60,744 nucleotides of DNA from Phycisphaerales bacterium (GTDB lineage: Bacteria; Planctomycetota; Phycisphaerae; Sedimentisphaerales; Anaerobacaceae), in contig PLLP01000012.1 in assembly GCA_003141315.1 (NCBI GenBank), positions 1 to 60,744 on the forward strand, written 5' to 3'. Position 1 is the first letter of the stretch. Every line of letters starts with the position of its first letter. The position numbers and the translations under genes are program-made. Positions 50,208-59,919 of the stretch are shown piece after piece. The notes under the pieces are model-generated. The model made no database searches and was not told the DNA's origin. It saw only the letters and a program-made list of their open reading frames with translations.

Positions 50208-50242
50208 TTGTCGGGAACACATCGGTTTAATCGAAAGTTTTT

Positions 50243-51622
50243 ATGCCGGAAGAATTGATAATCAGTATCAGCGGGATGAGGGGAATCCTCGGGCAAAATC
50301 TGACTGCGTCGATTGCCGCTGATTACGGCTGCGCTTTCGGCTCTTACCTGCTCACACGTAATCCGGATAAAAAGAGACTGTGCGTATGTATCGGGCGCGA
50401 TTCGAGGCCGAGCGGACAGACGCTTTTGTCGGCTGTAGCAGCAGGGCTTCTTTCCACCGGCATCGATTGCATAGACATAGGCATCATCAGCACGCCGGGC
50501 GTATCGGTTATGCTTCGCCGGCTCAATTGTGCCGGCGGTGTGGTGATTACGGCGTCTCACAATCCCGTGCAATATAACGGGATAAAATTGCTTCTCGATA
50601 ACGGCATAGCGCCGCCGCCGCAGTCGGCAGAGCAGATAAAAAAGGTGTTTGTCGAAAAAAAGTTTTCTTTTGCCTCTTCCGTTGATTGCGGCAGACTTTC
50701 TGAAAATAAAGATGCTGTTAATGTGCATATCGAAAAGGTTCTGGCAAATGTTGATGCCGGCAAAATCGCCTCGAAGAAATACAAAGTGGTTCTGGATAGT
50801 GTCAACGGCGCTGGAGCAGCGGAGGGAAAACTGCTGCTTTTAAAACTGGGCTGCCGCACAACTGCGATAAACGATGAGCCGACGGGCCTGTTTGCACATA
50901 AACCGGAACCTATTGCGGAGAACCTTACCGGCCTTTGCAAACGGGTTCTCGAAGAAAAGGCCGATGTCGGTTTTGCACTCGACCCTGATGCCGACAGGCT
51001 GGCTGTTGTTGACCAGACCGGCAGATACATCGGAGAAGAATATACCCTCGCCCTGGCGGCAAAATATATTTTAATGAAAACGAAAGGTCCCGTTGCGACA
51101 AATCTTTCCACCTCGCGAATGATTGACGATATTGCCGGGGACGCCTTGGTCAAGGTAATCCGAACGCCGGTGGGCGAGGCGAATGTGGCGAACGCGATGC
51201 TCGAAAATAATTGCGTCATCGGCGGCGAAGGCAACGGCGGCGTCATCGATTTGAGAGTTTGCCCCGTCCGCAACAGTATGGTCGCTATGGCCTTTATTCT
51301 GCGATATATGGCAGAGACCGGCAAAACCATCAGCGAACTTTCCTCTGGAATCCCGTCCTATTTTATGATAAAAGACAAAATCAGGATGGATACAGGCGAT
51401 TTCAAAAAAATTATTTCGAAGGTCAGGCAGTTTATTGCCGATGCGAAAATTAACAACGATGACGGGTGCCGGCTCGATTTTGACGATGGGTGGCTGCATC
51501 TGCGAAAAAGCAATACCGAGCCTATCGTGCGAATTATCATCGAGGCAGCGAATAGAGAGCTTGCTGAGAAATATCTCAATGTTGTCCGCAAGGCAGGGGA
51601 GGGGTTTATCGTACAACCTTGA
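50243..51622 (+). CDS. glmM: Phosphoglucosamine mutase / phosphomannomutase family
   Basis: A 459-residue alpha-D-phosphohexomutase. The start ISISGMRGILGQNLTA, the active-site phosphoserine loop VVITASHNPVQYNGIKLL, the Mg loop ALDPDADRLAVVD, the sugar loop IGGEGNGGVID and the C-terminal phosphate loop KSNTEPIVRIIIEA are all present. It probably interconverts glucosamine-6-P and glucosamine-1-P for cell-wall and LPS precursors; phosphomannomutase or phosphoglucomutase activity is an alternative. Confidence 0.9.
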   Translation: MPEELIISISGMRGILGQNLTASIAADYGCAFGSYLLTRNPDKKRLCVCIGRDSRPSGQTLLSAVAAGLLSTGIDCIDIGIISTPGVSVMLRRLNCAGGVVITASHNPVQYNGIKLLLDNGIAPPPQSAEQIKKVFVEKKFSFASSVDCGRLSENKDAVNVHIEKVLANVDAGKIASKKYKVVLDSVNGAGAAEGKLLLLKLGCRTTAINDEPTGLFAHKPEPIAENLTGLCKRVLEEKADVGFALDPDADRLAVVDQTGRYIGEEYTLALAAKYILMKTKGPVATNLSTSRMIDDIAGDALVKVIRTPVGEANVANAMLENNCVIGGEGNGGVIDLRVCPVRNSMVAMAFILRYMAETGKTISELSSGIPSYFMIKDKIRMDTGDFKKIISKVRQFIADAKINNDDGCRLDFDDGWLHLRKSNTEPIVRIIIEAANRELAEKYLNVVRKAGEGFIVQP

Positions 51623-51690
51623 GGCTCCTGGCAGGCGGGCTGCGAATGCAGCTGGGGAACAATGCACTCAAAAAAAAGTTTGGAAAAACT

Positions 51691-51719
51691 TTGATATTTT
51701 TTCATCTTTTTAATAGAAT
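51691..51719 (+). promoter_or_regulatory. Promoter of the acetate operon
   Basis: TTGATA (51691-51696), 17 bases, TAGAAT (51714-51719), 46 bases before the ATG at 51765. Confidence 0.6.
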
Positions 51720-51764
51720 AACCAGTTCATCATTATTGCTTACATTGATTTAGAAAGGATTATA

Positions 51765-53867
51765 ATGAGTCTGGAATCATTTTTTAATCCAAGCTCAGTT
51801 GCTATTGTTGGCGCCTCGCAGAAAAAGGGCAAGGTAGGCTATGAAATCCTTACCAATATTATCAGCGGTGGTTATAAAGGCAGGGTATTTCCCGTTAACA
51901 AAAACGCTGAACAGATTGAAGGATTGAAGTGCTACCCTGACCTCGAAGCCATCGGTGAGGTGCCGGACCTTGTGATAATAGTAGTGCCTGCTCCGTTTGT
52001 GTCGGAAGTGATGTCGCAGTGCGGCAAAATCGGCACAAAGGCAGTCATAGTTATTACCGCAGGTTTTAAAGAGATAGGCAAAGAAGGCAGGGAGCTGGAA
52101 GAGCGGGTAATCGAAATCGCCAAACGGGCGGGTATTCACGTCATAGGGCCTAATTGTCTCGGCTTGATTGTGCCCGGAAACAAACTCAACGCCAGCTTCG
52201 GCGGAGAAATGCCGCTTGCGGGCTCAATCGGCTACCTGTCGCAGTCGGGAGCGCTGCTGGCGGGAATTCTCGACCTGGCAAGAGCCAATGAAATCGGGTT
52301 CAGTAAACTCGTCAGTTTCGGCAACAAGGCTGACATCGATGAGCTTGATGTAATGATGTCTCTCAGCGACGATGACGAAACAAAGGTTATCGCCGGCTAT
52401 CTCGAAAGCATCACGGACGGCAATATCTTTGTTCGCCGTGCGGAAAAAATCTCAAACAAAAAACCGATACTGCTTATCAAGGCCGGTGTTTCGTCCGCAG
52501 GTGCAAAGGCCGCCTCTTCGCATACAGGCAGCCTCGCCGGCGACGATACCGCTTATGAAGCGGTATTCGAAAGGGCGGGCATCATTCGCTGTCATTCCAT
52601 TCAGCAGCAGCTTGACTACGCCCTCGCCTTTGCCCACCAGCCGTTCCCGGAAGGACCTTCCGTTGCGGTAATTACAAATGCCGGCGGCCCCGGTATTATT
52701 GCTGCTGATGCGATTGAAAGGCAGGACCTCGATTTCGCTCAGCTCAGTAAACAAACGGTGGCGAAACTGGCCAAGTTTTTGCCTCCCGCTGCCAATCTTA
52801 TGAATCCCATCGATGTTTTGGGTGATGCGCTTGCCGACCGTTATGAATTTGCGCTCGATGTTGCGCTCGATGACCCGAATGTGAATATTGCAATCGTGCT
52901 GCTTACGCCGCAGGCGATGACGGAGCCGACAGAAACGGCTAATGCGATTGTCAAAATCGCTCGTAAAAAACCGGGCAAACCTGTTTTGGCCTGCTATATC
53001 GGCGCTCAAAAAGTCGAGGAAGGCGTCAAGATACTGCGTGAAAACGGTATCCCAGCCTATAGTTCACCGGAATTTGCGGTTGCTGCGGCAAAGGTGATGG
53101 TCGATTACGTAAGGTGGCGTCAGAGACCGCAGCGGGTTGTAAAACTCTTCCCCGTCAATCGCCGCAAAGTTGAAAATATTATCGAAAGGCATCTTCGGCA
53201 GAACTTGCGCGAAGTAGGCGAGGCAGAGGCAAAAGAAGTTCTCGAAGCTTACGGTTTTGTCACGCCGAAAGGTTCGATTGCAACAACCGCGGAGCAGGCT
53301 GCCAACATCGCCGACCAGATTGGCTATCCTGTGGTGTTAAAAATCTGGTCGCCTGATATTATTCATAAATCAGACGTGGGCGGGGTCAGGCTCGGCTTGG
53401 AAAAACCCGCTCAGGTTAAAGACGCTTTCGATTTGATGATGTACCGGATACCGAAAAGGGTTCCGAAAGCCGAAATTCTCGGCGTCCTTGTTCAACAGAT
53501 GAGCACCGGTGGAAAAGAGGTTATTCTCGGTATGAAGCGGGACCCGCGTTTTGGTCCGCTGATGATGTTCGGAATGGGCGGCACAATGGTTGAGGTTCTA
53601 AAGGATGTTTCGTTTTATCTTGCGCCGCTTACCGAGGAGGAGGCGAAGCAAATGCTTATAAGCACCCGCACATACAAGATATTGACCGGCGTGCGGGGAC
53701 AGGAGGGCGTCGATATTGATGCCATTGCCGAGGGATTGCAGCGATTATCACAGTTGGTCACAGAATTTCCGGAAATAAAAGAGCTTGATATTAATCCTTA
53801 TATCGTTGGCGCTGAAGGCACTGTTCCGATTGCTGTTGATGCCAGGATGAGTATCGAAAAGGTGTAG
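51765..53867 (+). CDS. Acetate--CoA ligase (ADP-forming), fused alpha and beta subunits
   Basis: A 700-residue enzyme converting acetyl-CoA, ADP and phosphate to acetate and ATP, or the reverse. Residues 1-130 are the CoA-binding domain (FNPSSVAIVGASQKKGKVGY), about 140-450 the two ligase domains with the phospho-His in SSHTGSLAGDDTAYEAVFER, and about 480-700 an ATP-grasp domain (ATTAEQAANIADQIGYPVVL, HKSDVGGVRLGL, ELDINPYIVG). The alpha-beta fusion order is the one known from bacteria and some protists. GAAAGGAT precedes the ATG. It leads an operon with the CoA-transferase/GNAT and deacetylase genes. Confidence 0.94.
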   Translation: MSLESFFNPSSVAIVGASQKKGKVGYEILTNIISGGYKGRVFPVNKNAEQIEGLKCYPDLEAIGEVPDLVIIVVPAPFVSEVMSQCGKIGTKAVIVITAGFKEIGKEGRELEERVIEIAKRAGIHVIGPNCLGLIVPGNKLNASFGGEMPLAGSIGYLSQSGALLAGILDLARANEIGFSKLVSFGNKADIDELDVMMSLSDDDETKVIAGYLESITDGNIFVRRAEKISNKKPILLIKAGVSSAGAKAASSHTGSLAGDDTAYEAVFERAGIIRCHSIQQQLDYALAFAHQPFPEGPSVAVITNAGGPGIIAADAIERQDLDFAQLSKQTVAKLAKFLPPAANLMNPIDVLGDALADRYEFALDVALDDPNVNIAIVLLTPQAMTEPTETANAIVKIARKKPGKPVLACYIGAQKVEEGVKILRENGIPAYSSPEFAVAAAKVMVDYVRWRQRPQRVVKLFPVNRRKVENIIERHLRQNLREVGEAEAKEVLEAYGFVTPKGSIATTAEQAANIADQIGYPVVLKIWSPDIIHKSDVGGVRLGLEKPAQVKDAFDLMMYRIPKRVPKAEILGVLVQQMSTGGKEVILGMKRDPRFGPLMMFGMGGTMVEVLKDVSFYLAPLTEEEAKQMLISTRTYKILTGVRGQEGVDIDAIAEGLQRLSQLVTEFPEIKELDINPYIVGAEGTVPIAVDARMSIEKV

Positions 53868-53896
53868 ATACAGGGCGTTCGTAAAACGGAGAAAAA

Positions 53897-55768
53897 ATGC
53901 AAAACTTTGACTGGAAGGAAAAATATAAAAGTAAGATAACGACAGCCGCTGCCGCGATGAAGCTGATAAAATCGGGCAACAGCATATTTATCGGGACGGG
54001 GTGCGGCCAGCCGCAGCATTTGGTTAACGCTCTCGTGGAACATTCATCGGGTATCACCGATGCTCACGTAGTTCACCTGCTGACAATGGGTACTGCGCCG
54101 TATGCCGATGACAAGTTTCGCGAAAAATTCAAGATGAACACTTTCTTTATTGCCGAGAATGTTCGCGATTCACTTGCCAGGGGCATTGGCGATTATACGC
54201 CGATTTTCCTGTCCGAAATCCCGAGGCAGTTCGAAACCGGCAGGATTCCTGTCGATGTTGCCCTGATAAGCGTATCGCCGCCTGATGCGAACGGCCTGTG
54301 CAGCCTGGGCGTCTCGGTTGATATTGTTAAATCCGCTACAGCCAATGCGAAATATATTATCGCGCAGGTCAACGCTAAAATGCCGCGAACGTTCGGCGAC
54401 AGTTTTCTCCACGTTGGCGAAATCGAGGCAATGGTTCCTTTTGATGAGGATATAATAGAGGTGCAGCAGACGCAGCCGGATGATGTCTTGCGCCGCATCG
54501 GCCAAAATATTGCCCGCCTCGTCGAAGACGGCAGCACCATCGAATGCGGCATCGGGCGTATCCCACAGGCACTCGTGGAATTCCTGAAAGATAAAAAAGA
54601 CCTCGGCGTCCATACCGAAATGTTCGGCGACTGGGTTATGGATTTAATCGACTGCGATGTGATTACCTGTGCGAAAAAAACCCTTAACCGCGGGAAAGTT
54701 GTCGCCAGTTTTTGTATGGGAACAAAGCGGCTTTACGAATACATTGATAATAATCCGTTTTTCGAGTTTTATCCGACAGAATATGTCAACGACCCGCTCA
54801 TAATCAGTCAGCATGAAAAAATGGTTGCCATAAATGTCGGTCTCGAAATCGACCTTACGGGGCAGGTTTGTTCCGATTCGCTCGGCTACCAGTTCTACAG
54901 CGGCATCGGCGGGCAGGTCGATTTTATCCGTGGCGCCGCCCGAAGCAGGGGAGGTAAGGCCATTATTGCTTTGCCTTCTACCGCAAAAAATGAACAGATA
55001 AGCAGGATTGTCCCGCGCCTCACAGAAGGCGCAGGCGTTGTCACCACGCGGGGCGATGTCCATTATGTCGTCACAGAATTCGGCATCGCTTACCTGCACG
55101 GCAAAAGCATCAGGCAGCGGGTTATGTCCCTTATTGATATTGCTCATCCCAAATTCAGGGCCAAGCTTATCCAGGCTGCCAAGGCGCAGAAATATATTTA
55201 TTCTGACCAGATTGAACTCGATTCCGAAAATGTCAGATACCCTGAAGAGCTCGAAACCCACAAAACGCTCAACGATGGAACCGAGATATTTTTCAGGCCT
55301 GTCAAGCCCACCGATGAGGCGGCAATTTCTGAGATGCTTTATTCGCTGAGCCCATCGTCGATACGAACGCGATATATGACACAGACTATGACCTTTCCGC
55401 ACAAAGACGTCCAGCGGATTACCAACGTTGACTATTTGCAGAATTTGGCAATCGTAAGCACGGTGCCGGCTGTTACCGGCGAACACATCGTCGGAATTGC
55501 CCAGTATTTCCTCGACCCGAAGACTCGTGCAGCCGAAGTCGCCTTCATCGTGCAGGACGAATGGCAGCAAAAGGGCATGGGAACTTTACTGCTCGAATAC
55601 CTTACGGATGTCGCAAAGCGGCACAGGGTAAAAAGCTTCTTTGCGAAAGTGCTTCCAACGAATAAGCCTATGCTCGCCGTTTTTTACAACTCCGGTTTTA
55701 ATGTGAATACCGAATTTGACGGCGAGGTCTATAACATAAAGTACGACATAGAGAAACAAAAGGAGTAA
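53897..55768 (+). CDS. Acetyl-CoA hydrolase/CoA-transferase fused to a GNAT acetyltransferase
   Basis: A 623-residue two-domain protein. Residues 1-440 are an acetyl-CoA hydrolase/4-hydroxybutyrate CoA-transferase (family I): SGNSIFIGTGCGQPQHLVNA, ISVSPPDANGLCSLGVSVDI, YSGIGGQVDFIRGAARSRGG and VTEFGIAYLHGKSIRQR. Residues about 455-620 are a GNAT domain (IFFRPVKPTDEAAISEMLYS, VAFIVQDEWQQKGMGTLLLE, NKPMLAVFYNSGFNV) like those of Pat-type protein acetyltransferases. The CoA-transferase part may move or hydrolyse acetyl-CoA, while the GNAT part may acetylate a protein such as Acs. It sits between the ADP-forming ligase and a deacetylase gene. Confidence 0.9.
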   Translation: MQNFDWKEKYKSKITTAAAAMKLIKSGNSIFIGTGCGQPQHLVNALVEHSSGITDAHVVHLLTMGTAPYADDKFREKFKMNTFFIAENVRDSLARGIGDYTPIFLSEIPRQFETGRIPVDVALISVSPPDANGLCSLGVSVDIVKSATANAKYIIAQVNAKMPRTFGDSFLHVGEIEAMVPFDEDIIEVQQTQPDDVLRRIGQNIARLVEDGSTIECGIGRIPQALVEFLKDKKDLGVHTEMFGDWVMDLIDCDVITCAKKTLNRGKVVASFCMGTKRLYEYIDNNPFFEFYPTEYVNDPLIISQHEKMVAINVGLEIDLTGQVCSDSLGYQFYSGIGGQVDFIRGAARSRGGKAIIALPSTAKNEQISRIVPRLTEGAGVVTTRGDVHYVVTEFGIAYLHGKSIRQRVMSLIDIAHPKFRAKLIQAAKAQKYIYSDQIELDSENVRYPEELETHKTLNDGTEIFFRPVKPTDEAAISEMLYSLSPSSIRTRYMTQTMTFPHKDVQRITNVDYLQNLAIVSTVPAVTGEHIVGIAQYFLDPKTRAAEVAFIVQDEWQQKGMGTLLLEYLTDVAKRHRVKSFFAKVLPTNKPMLAVFYNSGFNVNTEFDGEVYNIKYDIEKQKE

Positions 55769-55775
55769 AAATTCC

Positions 55776-56909
55776 GTGGCTGGAAAAAAGGCGGCGTTTA
55801 TTTATTCTGAGGAATTTGAAAAATATCCTTATCCGCCGGAAAGTCCCTTTAACACAACAAGGGCAGGAAAAGTTTTCCAGCTCATAAAATCAATGGGATT
55901 GATTTCAGGCCCGGATGCCCGCCTGGTCGATTGCAAAGCTGCCGACAGGCTTGCCCTCAAAAAATTTCACACGGCTTTTTATCTGCATACACTCAAAGAT
56001 GCCAATGACGGCCAATTCTCTCCTGCGGCGATGGCTATGGGTATCGGCACTGTCGATTGTCCGGTATTCAAGGGGATGTATGAATACTCGGCTCTTGCCT
56101 GCGGGGCCACATTAAAAGGCGTCGAACTGATTTTGAATGGAGAGGCGGATATCGCATTTAATCCATCGGGAGGCCTTCATCATTCAGGCCCGGATAAGGC
56201 TGCCGGTTTTTGTTATCTTAATGATAATGCGCTTGCCTGCATGGCTCTTGCCGAATCGGGCAAACGGGTGCTTTATCTCGATATTGATGTTCATCACGGC
56301 GACGGCGTTCAAAATGCCTTCTACGACCGCAGCGATGTGATGACCATATCCTTTCACCAGAACGGCAGAACGTTATTCCCGGGAACGGGCTTCGAGGATG
56401 AAATCGGTTCGGGAGAAGGAAAAGGCTTTTGCGTAAATGTGCCGCTGCCTATCGGCACTTACGACGAGGCTTATATGTACGCCTTTCATGAAATTGCCGA
56501 GCCTTTGATTGCCGCCTATAATCCAGACTGCATCGTCTTTGAACTCGGCGCCGATACTCTCGCGGGCGACCCGCTGGCTAATCTGTGCCTTACCAACAAT
56601 ACTTACGCCGACATAATCAAAATCCTGCTCGGCTTCAATAAGCCGATAATCGCCACCGGCGGCGGCGGTTATGACGTCGTTAATACTGTTCGTGCCTGGG
56701 CCCTTGCCTGGAGCGTATTCTGCGGCAGAGAAGACGGCGACGAAAATCTCGGCCTTGGTGGCGTCCTGCTGCAAAGCACCGACTGGCAGGGCGGCCTTCG
56801 CGATAGGTTGCTTGTTATCGCAAAATCACAGCGTGATACCGTTCTGCCTGCCATCGAGGAGACAATTGAAAAAATCAAACGCAATGTTTTTCCGCTTCAT
56901 AACCTCTGA
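55776..56909 (+). CDS. acuC: AcuC-like histone deacetylase family protein
   Basis: A 377-residue zinc-dependent deacetylase. The active site is complete: the His pair in SGGLHHSGPDKAAGF, metal ligands in LDIDVHHGDGVQNAF, Asp in FELGADTLAGDPLANL and the catalytic Tyr in TGGGGYDVVNTVRAW. AcuC of Bacillus removes acetyl groups from Acs and is encoded with a GNAT acetyltransferase; here the GNAT domain is in the gene seven bases upstream. The start is GTG at 55776 with AAAGGAG nearby. It is the last gene of the acetate operon. Confidence 0.92.
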   Translation: MAGKKAAFIYSEEFEKYPYPPESPFNTTRAGKVFQLIKSMGLISGPDARLVDCKAADRLALKKFHTAFYLHTLKDANDGQFSPAAMAMGIGTVDCPVFKGMYEYSALACGATLKGVELILNGEADIAFNPSGGLHHSGPDKAAGFCYLNDNALACMALAESGKRVLYLDIDVHHGDGVQNAFYDRSDVMTISFHQNGRTLFPGTGFEDEIGSGEGKGFCVNVPLPIGTYDEAYMYAFHEIAEPLIAAYNPDCIVFELGADTLAGDPLANLCLTNNTYADIIKILLGFNKPIIATGGGGYDVVNTVRAWALAWSVFCGREDGDENLGLGGVLLQSTDWQGGLRDRLLVIAKSQRDTVLPAIEETIEKIKRNVFPLHNL

Positions 56910-56912
56910 TAA

Positions 56913-56942
56913 TAAAAACGGCCCGTCAATTTAACGGGCCGT
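56913..56942 (-). terminator. Intrinsic terminator after the acetate transporter gene
   Basis: A perfect 9-bp stem (ACGGCCCGT with ACGGGCCGT, 56918-56942) is followed, read on the minus strand, by TTTTTATTA. It ends the minus-strand acs-satP transcript and could also stop the convergent acuC transcript. Confidence 0.85.
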
Positions 56943-56967
56943 CTGAAAACCCATACCTGAAATTATC

Positions 56968-57561
56968 TTATTTTACTGGGCCTAATGGCAGAACTGTTTT
57001 GCCGTAGCACTCGTTAAGAACCTGTGCGAGACCTGCATAAATTGCCGAAAAGCCGCAGATAAGCCCCTCATAGCCTGCGACCTTTTGTAATAAAGGATCC
57101 GCTCCAGACCAATCCAGTATCGCCAGCAAAAAGAACAGCAGCGCCAGAGTGAAGAACACAACCTGCAGTGCCCTGTTAAGTTTCAAAGTCCCGATGAACA
57201 TTACCAATGTGAACAATCCCCACATAAACAGGTATGCCCCCATAGCAGAGGGCGGCGTCGCTTCAGCCCAGCCGATTTTCGGCAAAACCCATATTACAAC
57301 CAGCGACAGCCAGAAAAACCCATACGAGCAAAAGGCCGTTGTGCCGAATGTGTTTTTCTTCTTCCATTCCATAATCCCTGCGATAACCTGCGCTATCCCG
57401 CCGTAACAAATTCCCATCGCCAAAATCATTGAGTTCAAGCCATAAAAGCCTGCGTTATGCAGGTTCAAAAGGACGGTCGTCATTCCGAATCCGAGCAAGC
57501 CCAGCGGTGCAGGATTTGCAGTCGTATCCTTAATCTCCATTATGCTTTTTCCTTCTTCCAT
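56968..57561 (-). CDS. satP: Acetate/succinate transporter, SatP (YaaH/GPR1/FUN34) family
   Basis: A 197-residue inner-membrane transporter with six helices. The family signature [20 protein letters not shown] begins helix 1, and [16 protein letters not shown] and the Asn/Tyr-rich end (YGKTVLPLG) are also typical. It should take up acetate for the adjacent Acs. The open frame reaches 57630, but the ATG at 57561 has AAGGGAG before it. It follows acs on the same strand with a 94-nt spacer containing a small repeat. Confidence 0.93.
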   Translation of the reverse strand: MEEGKSIMEIKDTTANPAPLGLLGFGMTTVLLNLHNAGFYGLNSMILAMGICYGGIAQVIAGIMEWKKKNTFGTTAFCSYGFFWLSLVVIWVLPKIGWAEATPPSAMGAYLFMWGLFTLVMFIGTLKLNRALQVVFFTLALLFFLLAILDWSGADPLLQKVAGYEGLICGFSAIYAGLAQVLNECYGKTVLPLGPVK

Positions 57562-57625
57562 AAAGCTCCCTTTCAAAAATAATCCTGATTCAAATAGCTC
57601 GTGCCCTGCGATCGTCGAATCTCCA

Positions 57626-57657
57626 ATCACAATTCACGAACACCGAGTCACGAAATT
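57626..57657 (-). repeat. TCACGA-word repeat at the 3' end of acs
   Basis: Words AATTCACGAACACCGAGTCA and CGAGTCACGA link this spacer to the in-gene copy at 10072-10105. The acs stop codon (57656-57658) touches the repeat. Confidence 0.5.
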
Positions 57658-59638
57658 ACTTGCCTCTGTTTTTAACCAGCGAATCAACTACGCTCGGGTC
57701 AGCCAGGGTTGTAATGTCGCCGAGATTGGACATATCATTTTCTGCAATCTTCCGCAGAATTCTTCTCATAATCTTGCCCGACCGTGTTTTCGGCAGGCTC
57801 GGTGCAAACTGAATCACATCCGGTGCGGCAATCGGTCCAATCTCCTTGCGGACGTGAGCAATAAGCTCCTTTTTCAAATCCTCGCTTTCGTGCACGCCTT
57901 CCCTTAACGTCACGAAGGCATACAGCGCCTGCCCCTTGATTTCGTGAGGCATCGGGCAAACGGCGGCCTCCGCTACCTTCGGATGGCTTACCAGCGCGCT
58001 CTCTACCTCGGCAGTCCCTATTCTGTGGCCGGAAACATTCACGACGTCGTCAATCCTTCCCATCAGCCAATAGTCGCCGTCCTCGTCTTTGCGGCAGCCG
58101 TCGCCGGTAAAATAAATATTCGGATACATCGTAAAGTATGTATCGATAAATCTGTCGTGGTCGCCCCACATCGTCCGCATTATTCCGGGCCAGGGTTTTC
58201 TGATACAAAGTTTGCCGCCTTCGTTTGTGCCGCACTCTGTTCCGTCGTCCCGCAGGATAATCGGGTCAACGCCGAAAAATGGTCTGATTGCGCTGCCCGG
58301 CTTTATTGTATGTGCGCCCGGCAGGGGGGTAATCAGAATGCCGCCGGTCTCCGTCTGCCACCACGTATCGACAATCGGACATTTGCTGTGGCCAATTTTT
58401 TCGTAATACCAAATCCACGCCTCCGGATTTATCGGCTCGCCGACGGAGCCGAGGATTCTCATCGTATTCAGCTTGTATTTTGCAGGCCATTCTTCGCCGA
58501 GCCTCATCAATGCCCGAATCGCGGTGGGGGCGGTGTAAAAAACCGTCACGCCGAACTTGTCGCAAATCTGCCAGAACCTGCCCGCATCCGGGTAAGTCGG
58601 CACGCCCTCGAACATCAGGCTCGTTGCCCCGTTTGCCAGCGGCCCGTAGACAATGTAGCTGTGGCCTGTCACCCAGCCGATGTCTGCCGTGCACCAGTAC
58701 ACATCGTCGTCGTGAACGTCAAAAATATATTTATGGCTGATAGCTGTATGCAGAAGATAACCTGCCGACGTGTGAACAACGCCTTTTGGTTTGCCTGTCG
58801 AGCCGGATGTGTAAAGAATGAACAGCGGGTCTTCCGCATTTATTTTCTCGGCCTCGCACTTATCGCTTGCGCCCGCAATCAGCTCGTCATACCAGAAATC
58901 CCTGCCCGCTTTCATATCGCAGGGTTCCGGATTGACTTTAACAACTATTACGGATTCAATGGAAGGCGTTTTTTGCAGTGCCTGGTCGGCGATATCCTTT
59001 AACTTTATGTGTTTGCCGGAACGCAGTGATACGTTAGATGTGACGAGTATCCGGCATTTCGAATCGTTAATCCTGTCCTTGAGGGCATCGGCGCTGAATC
59101 CGCCGAAAACTACCGAATGAATCGCACCAATCCTCGCACAGGCAAGCATCGTCACCGCCAGTTCGGGTACCATTGGCAGATAAATAGCCACGCGGTCGCC
59201 TTTTTTGACGCCTTTCGATTTCAGGACATTTGCAAGTTTGCATACTTCTTTATGAAGCTGTTCATAAGTGATTTTTCTTACGTTTTTATCTTCTTCTCCC
59301 TGCCAGAGAATCGCCACCTTCTTTGCTGTAGGTGTTCCCAGATGCCTGTCTAAGCAGTTATATGCAACGTTAAGCTGGCCGTCCGCAAACCATGTGTGCT
59401 GGATTTTGTGGTTTTTTGTATCCCATGTATATTCGAGGCCTTTGGTCGGTTTCTTAAACCAGCTCAGGGTATTTGCCTGCTCTAACCAGAAGCCGTTCGG
59501 GTCTTTTATCGAACTTTCCCACATTTTTTGGTACTGCTCGAAGCTGTTGATGTAGGCCTTTTGCACCGTTGATTTGGAAGGCGGAAATTTTCTCGTTTCC
59601 GTCATTAGAGATGCCATAGCCTTTTGCGAATTTGCCAT
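57656..59638 (-). CDS. acs: Acetyl-CoA synthetase (AMP-forming)
   Basis: A 660-residue enzyme activating acetate with ATP and CoA through acetyl-AMP. Key motifs are [39 protein letters not shown], the hinge [20 protein letters not shown] and the C-terminal [19 protein letters not shown], whose Lys is the residue acetylated by Pat/AcuA-type enzymes. Length matches the family (about 650). The frame begins at 59692, but the ATG at 59638 has a strong AAAGGAG site. A good promoter lies 166 bases upstream. An AcuC-like deacetylase and a GNAT fusion are encoded convergently next door. Confidence 0.96.
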   Translation of the reverse strand: MANSQKAMASLMTETRKFPPSKSTVQKAYINSFEQYQKMWESSIKDPNGFWLEQANTLSWFKKPTKGLEYTWDTKNHKIQHTWFADGQLNVAYNCLDRHLGTPTAKKVAILWQGEEDKNVRKITYEQLHKEVCKLANVLKSKGVKKGDRVAIYLPMVPELAVTMLACARIGAIHSVVFGGFSADALKDRINDSKCRILVTSNVSLRSGKHIKLKDIADQALQKTPSIESVIVVKVNPEPCDMKAGRDFWYDELIAGASDKCEAEKINAEDPLFILYTSGSTGKPKGVVHTSAGYLLHTAISHKYIFDVHDDDVYWCTADIGWVTGHSYIVYGPLANGATSLMFEGVPTYPDAGRFWQICDKFGVTVFYTAPTAIRALMRLGEEWPAKYKLNTMRILGSVGEPINPEAWIWYYEKIGHSKCPIVDTWWQTETGGILITPLPGAHTIKPGSAIRPFFGVDPIILRDDGTECGTNEGGKLCIRKPWPGIMRTMWGDHDRFIDTYFTMYPNIYFTGDGCRKDEDGDYWLMGRIDDVVNVSGHRIGTAEVESALVSHPKVAEAAVCPMPHEIKGQALYAFVTLREGVHESEDLKKELIAHVRKEIGPIAAPDVIQFAPSLPKTRSGKIMRRILRKIAENDMSNLGDITTLADPSVVDSLVKNRGK

Positions 59639-59803
59639 AATACTCTCCTTTGGAACAAGTTGTGTCTTAAAAAAAAACATTAAAAACGACAAGCTAATTC
59701 TATAATCGCTTTAAGTCAAACACAAAAACTTACCCGGCCGGGCCGTGATAAGTCATTAAGGTCGTATTATCGCGCAGCAAAGGCCTCGTTGTTAAAAGCG
59801 TGA

Positions 59804-59834
59804 ATTATATATGTATTGACTGGTCGATGTCAAT
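59804..59834 (-). promoter_or_regulatory. acs promoter with an overlapping palindrome
   Basis: On the minus strand TTGACA (59828-59833), 18 bases, perfect TATAAT (59804-59809). A 7-bp inverted repeat, TATTGAC-N8-GTCAATA (59813-59834), covers the -35 box and could be an operator. The predicted leader before acs is about 160 nt. Confidence 0.65.
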
Positions 59835-59877
59835 AGTTAATTGTAATGCCTTTAACCATTGTTATTGTTTGCGTTTA

Positions 59878-59903
59878 GCCCTGCCACCAGTGGGCAGGGC
59901 ATA
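59878..59903 (-). terminator. Hairpin after hcp
   Basis: GCCCTGCC and GGCAGGGC form a perfect 8-bp stem with a short loop, 15-20 nt beyond the hcp stop. No T-run follows on the minus strand, so terminator function is uncertain. Confidence 0.4.
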
Positions 59904-59919
59904 AGTGTTTCTTGCCTTA

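Noticed and set aside
54644-55570. 308-codon minus-strand frame opposite the CoA-transferase/GNAT gene
   Set aside because: Antisense shadow; high third-position GC of the real gene keeps it open.
57944-59002. Long open frame (352 codons) on the plus strand opposite acs
   Set aside because: It mirrors acs codon by codon, contains no known motif, and lacks a ribosome site; acs itself is unmistakable.
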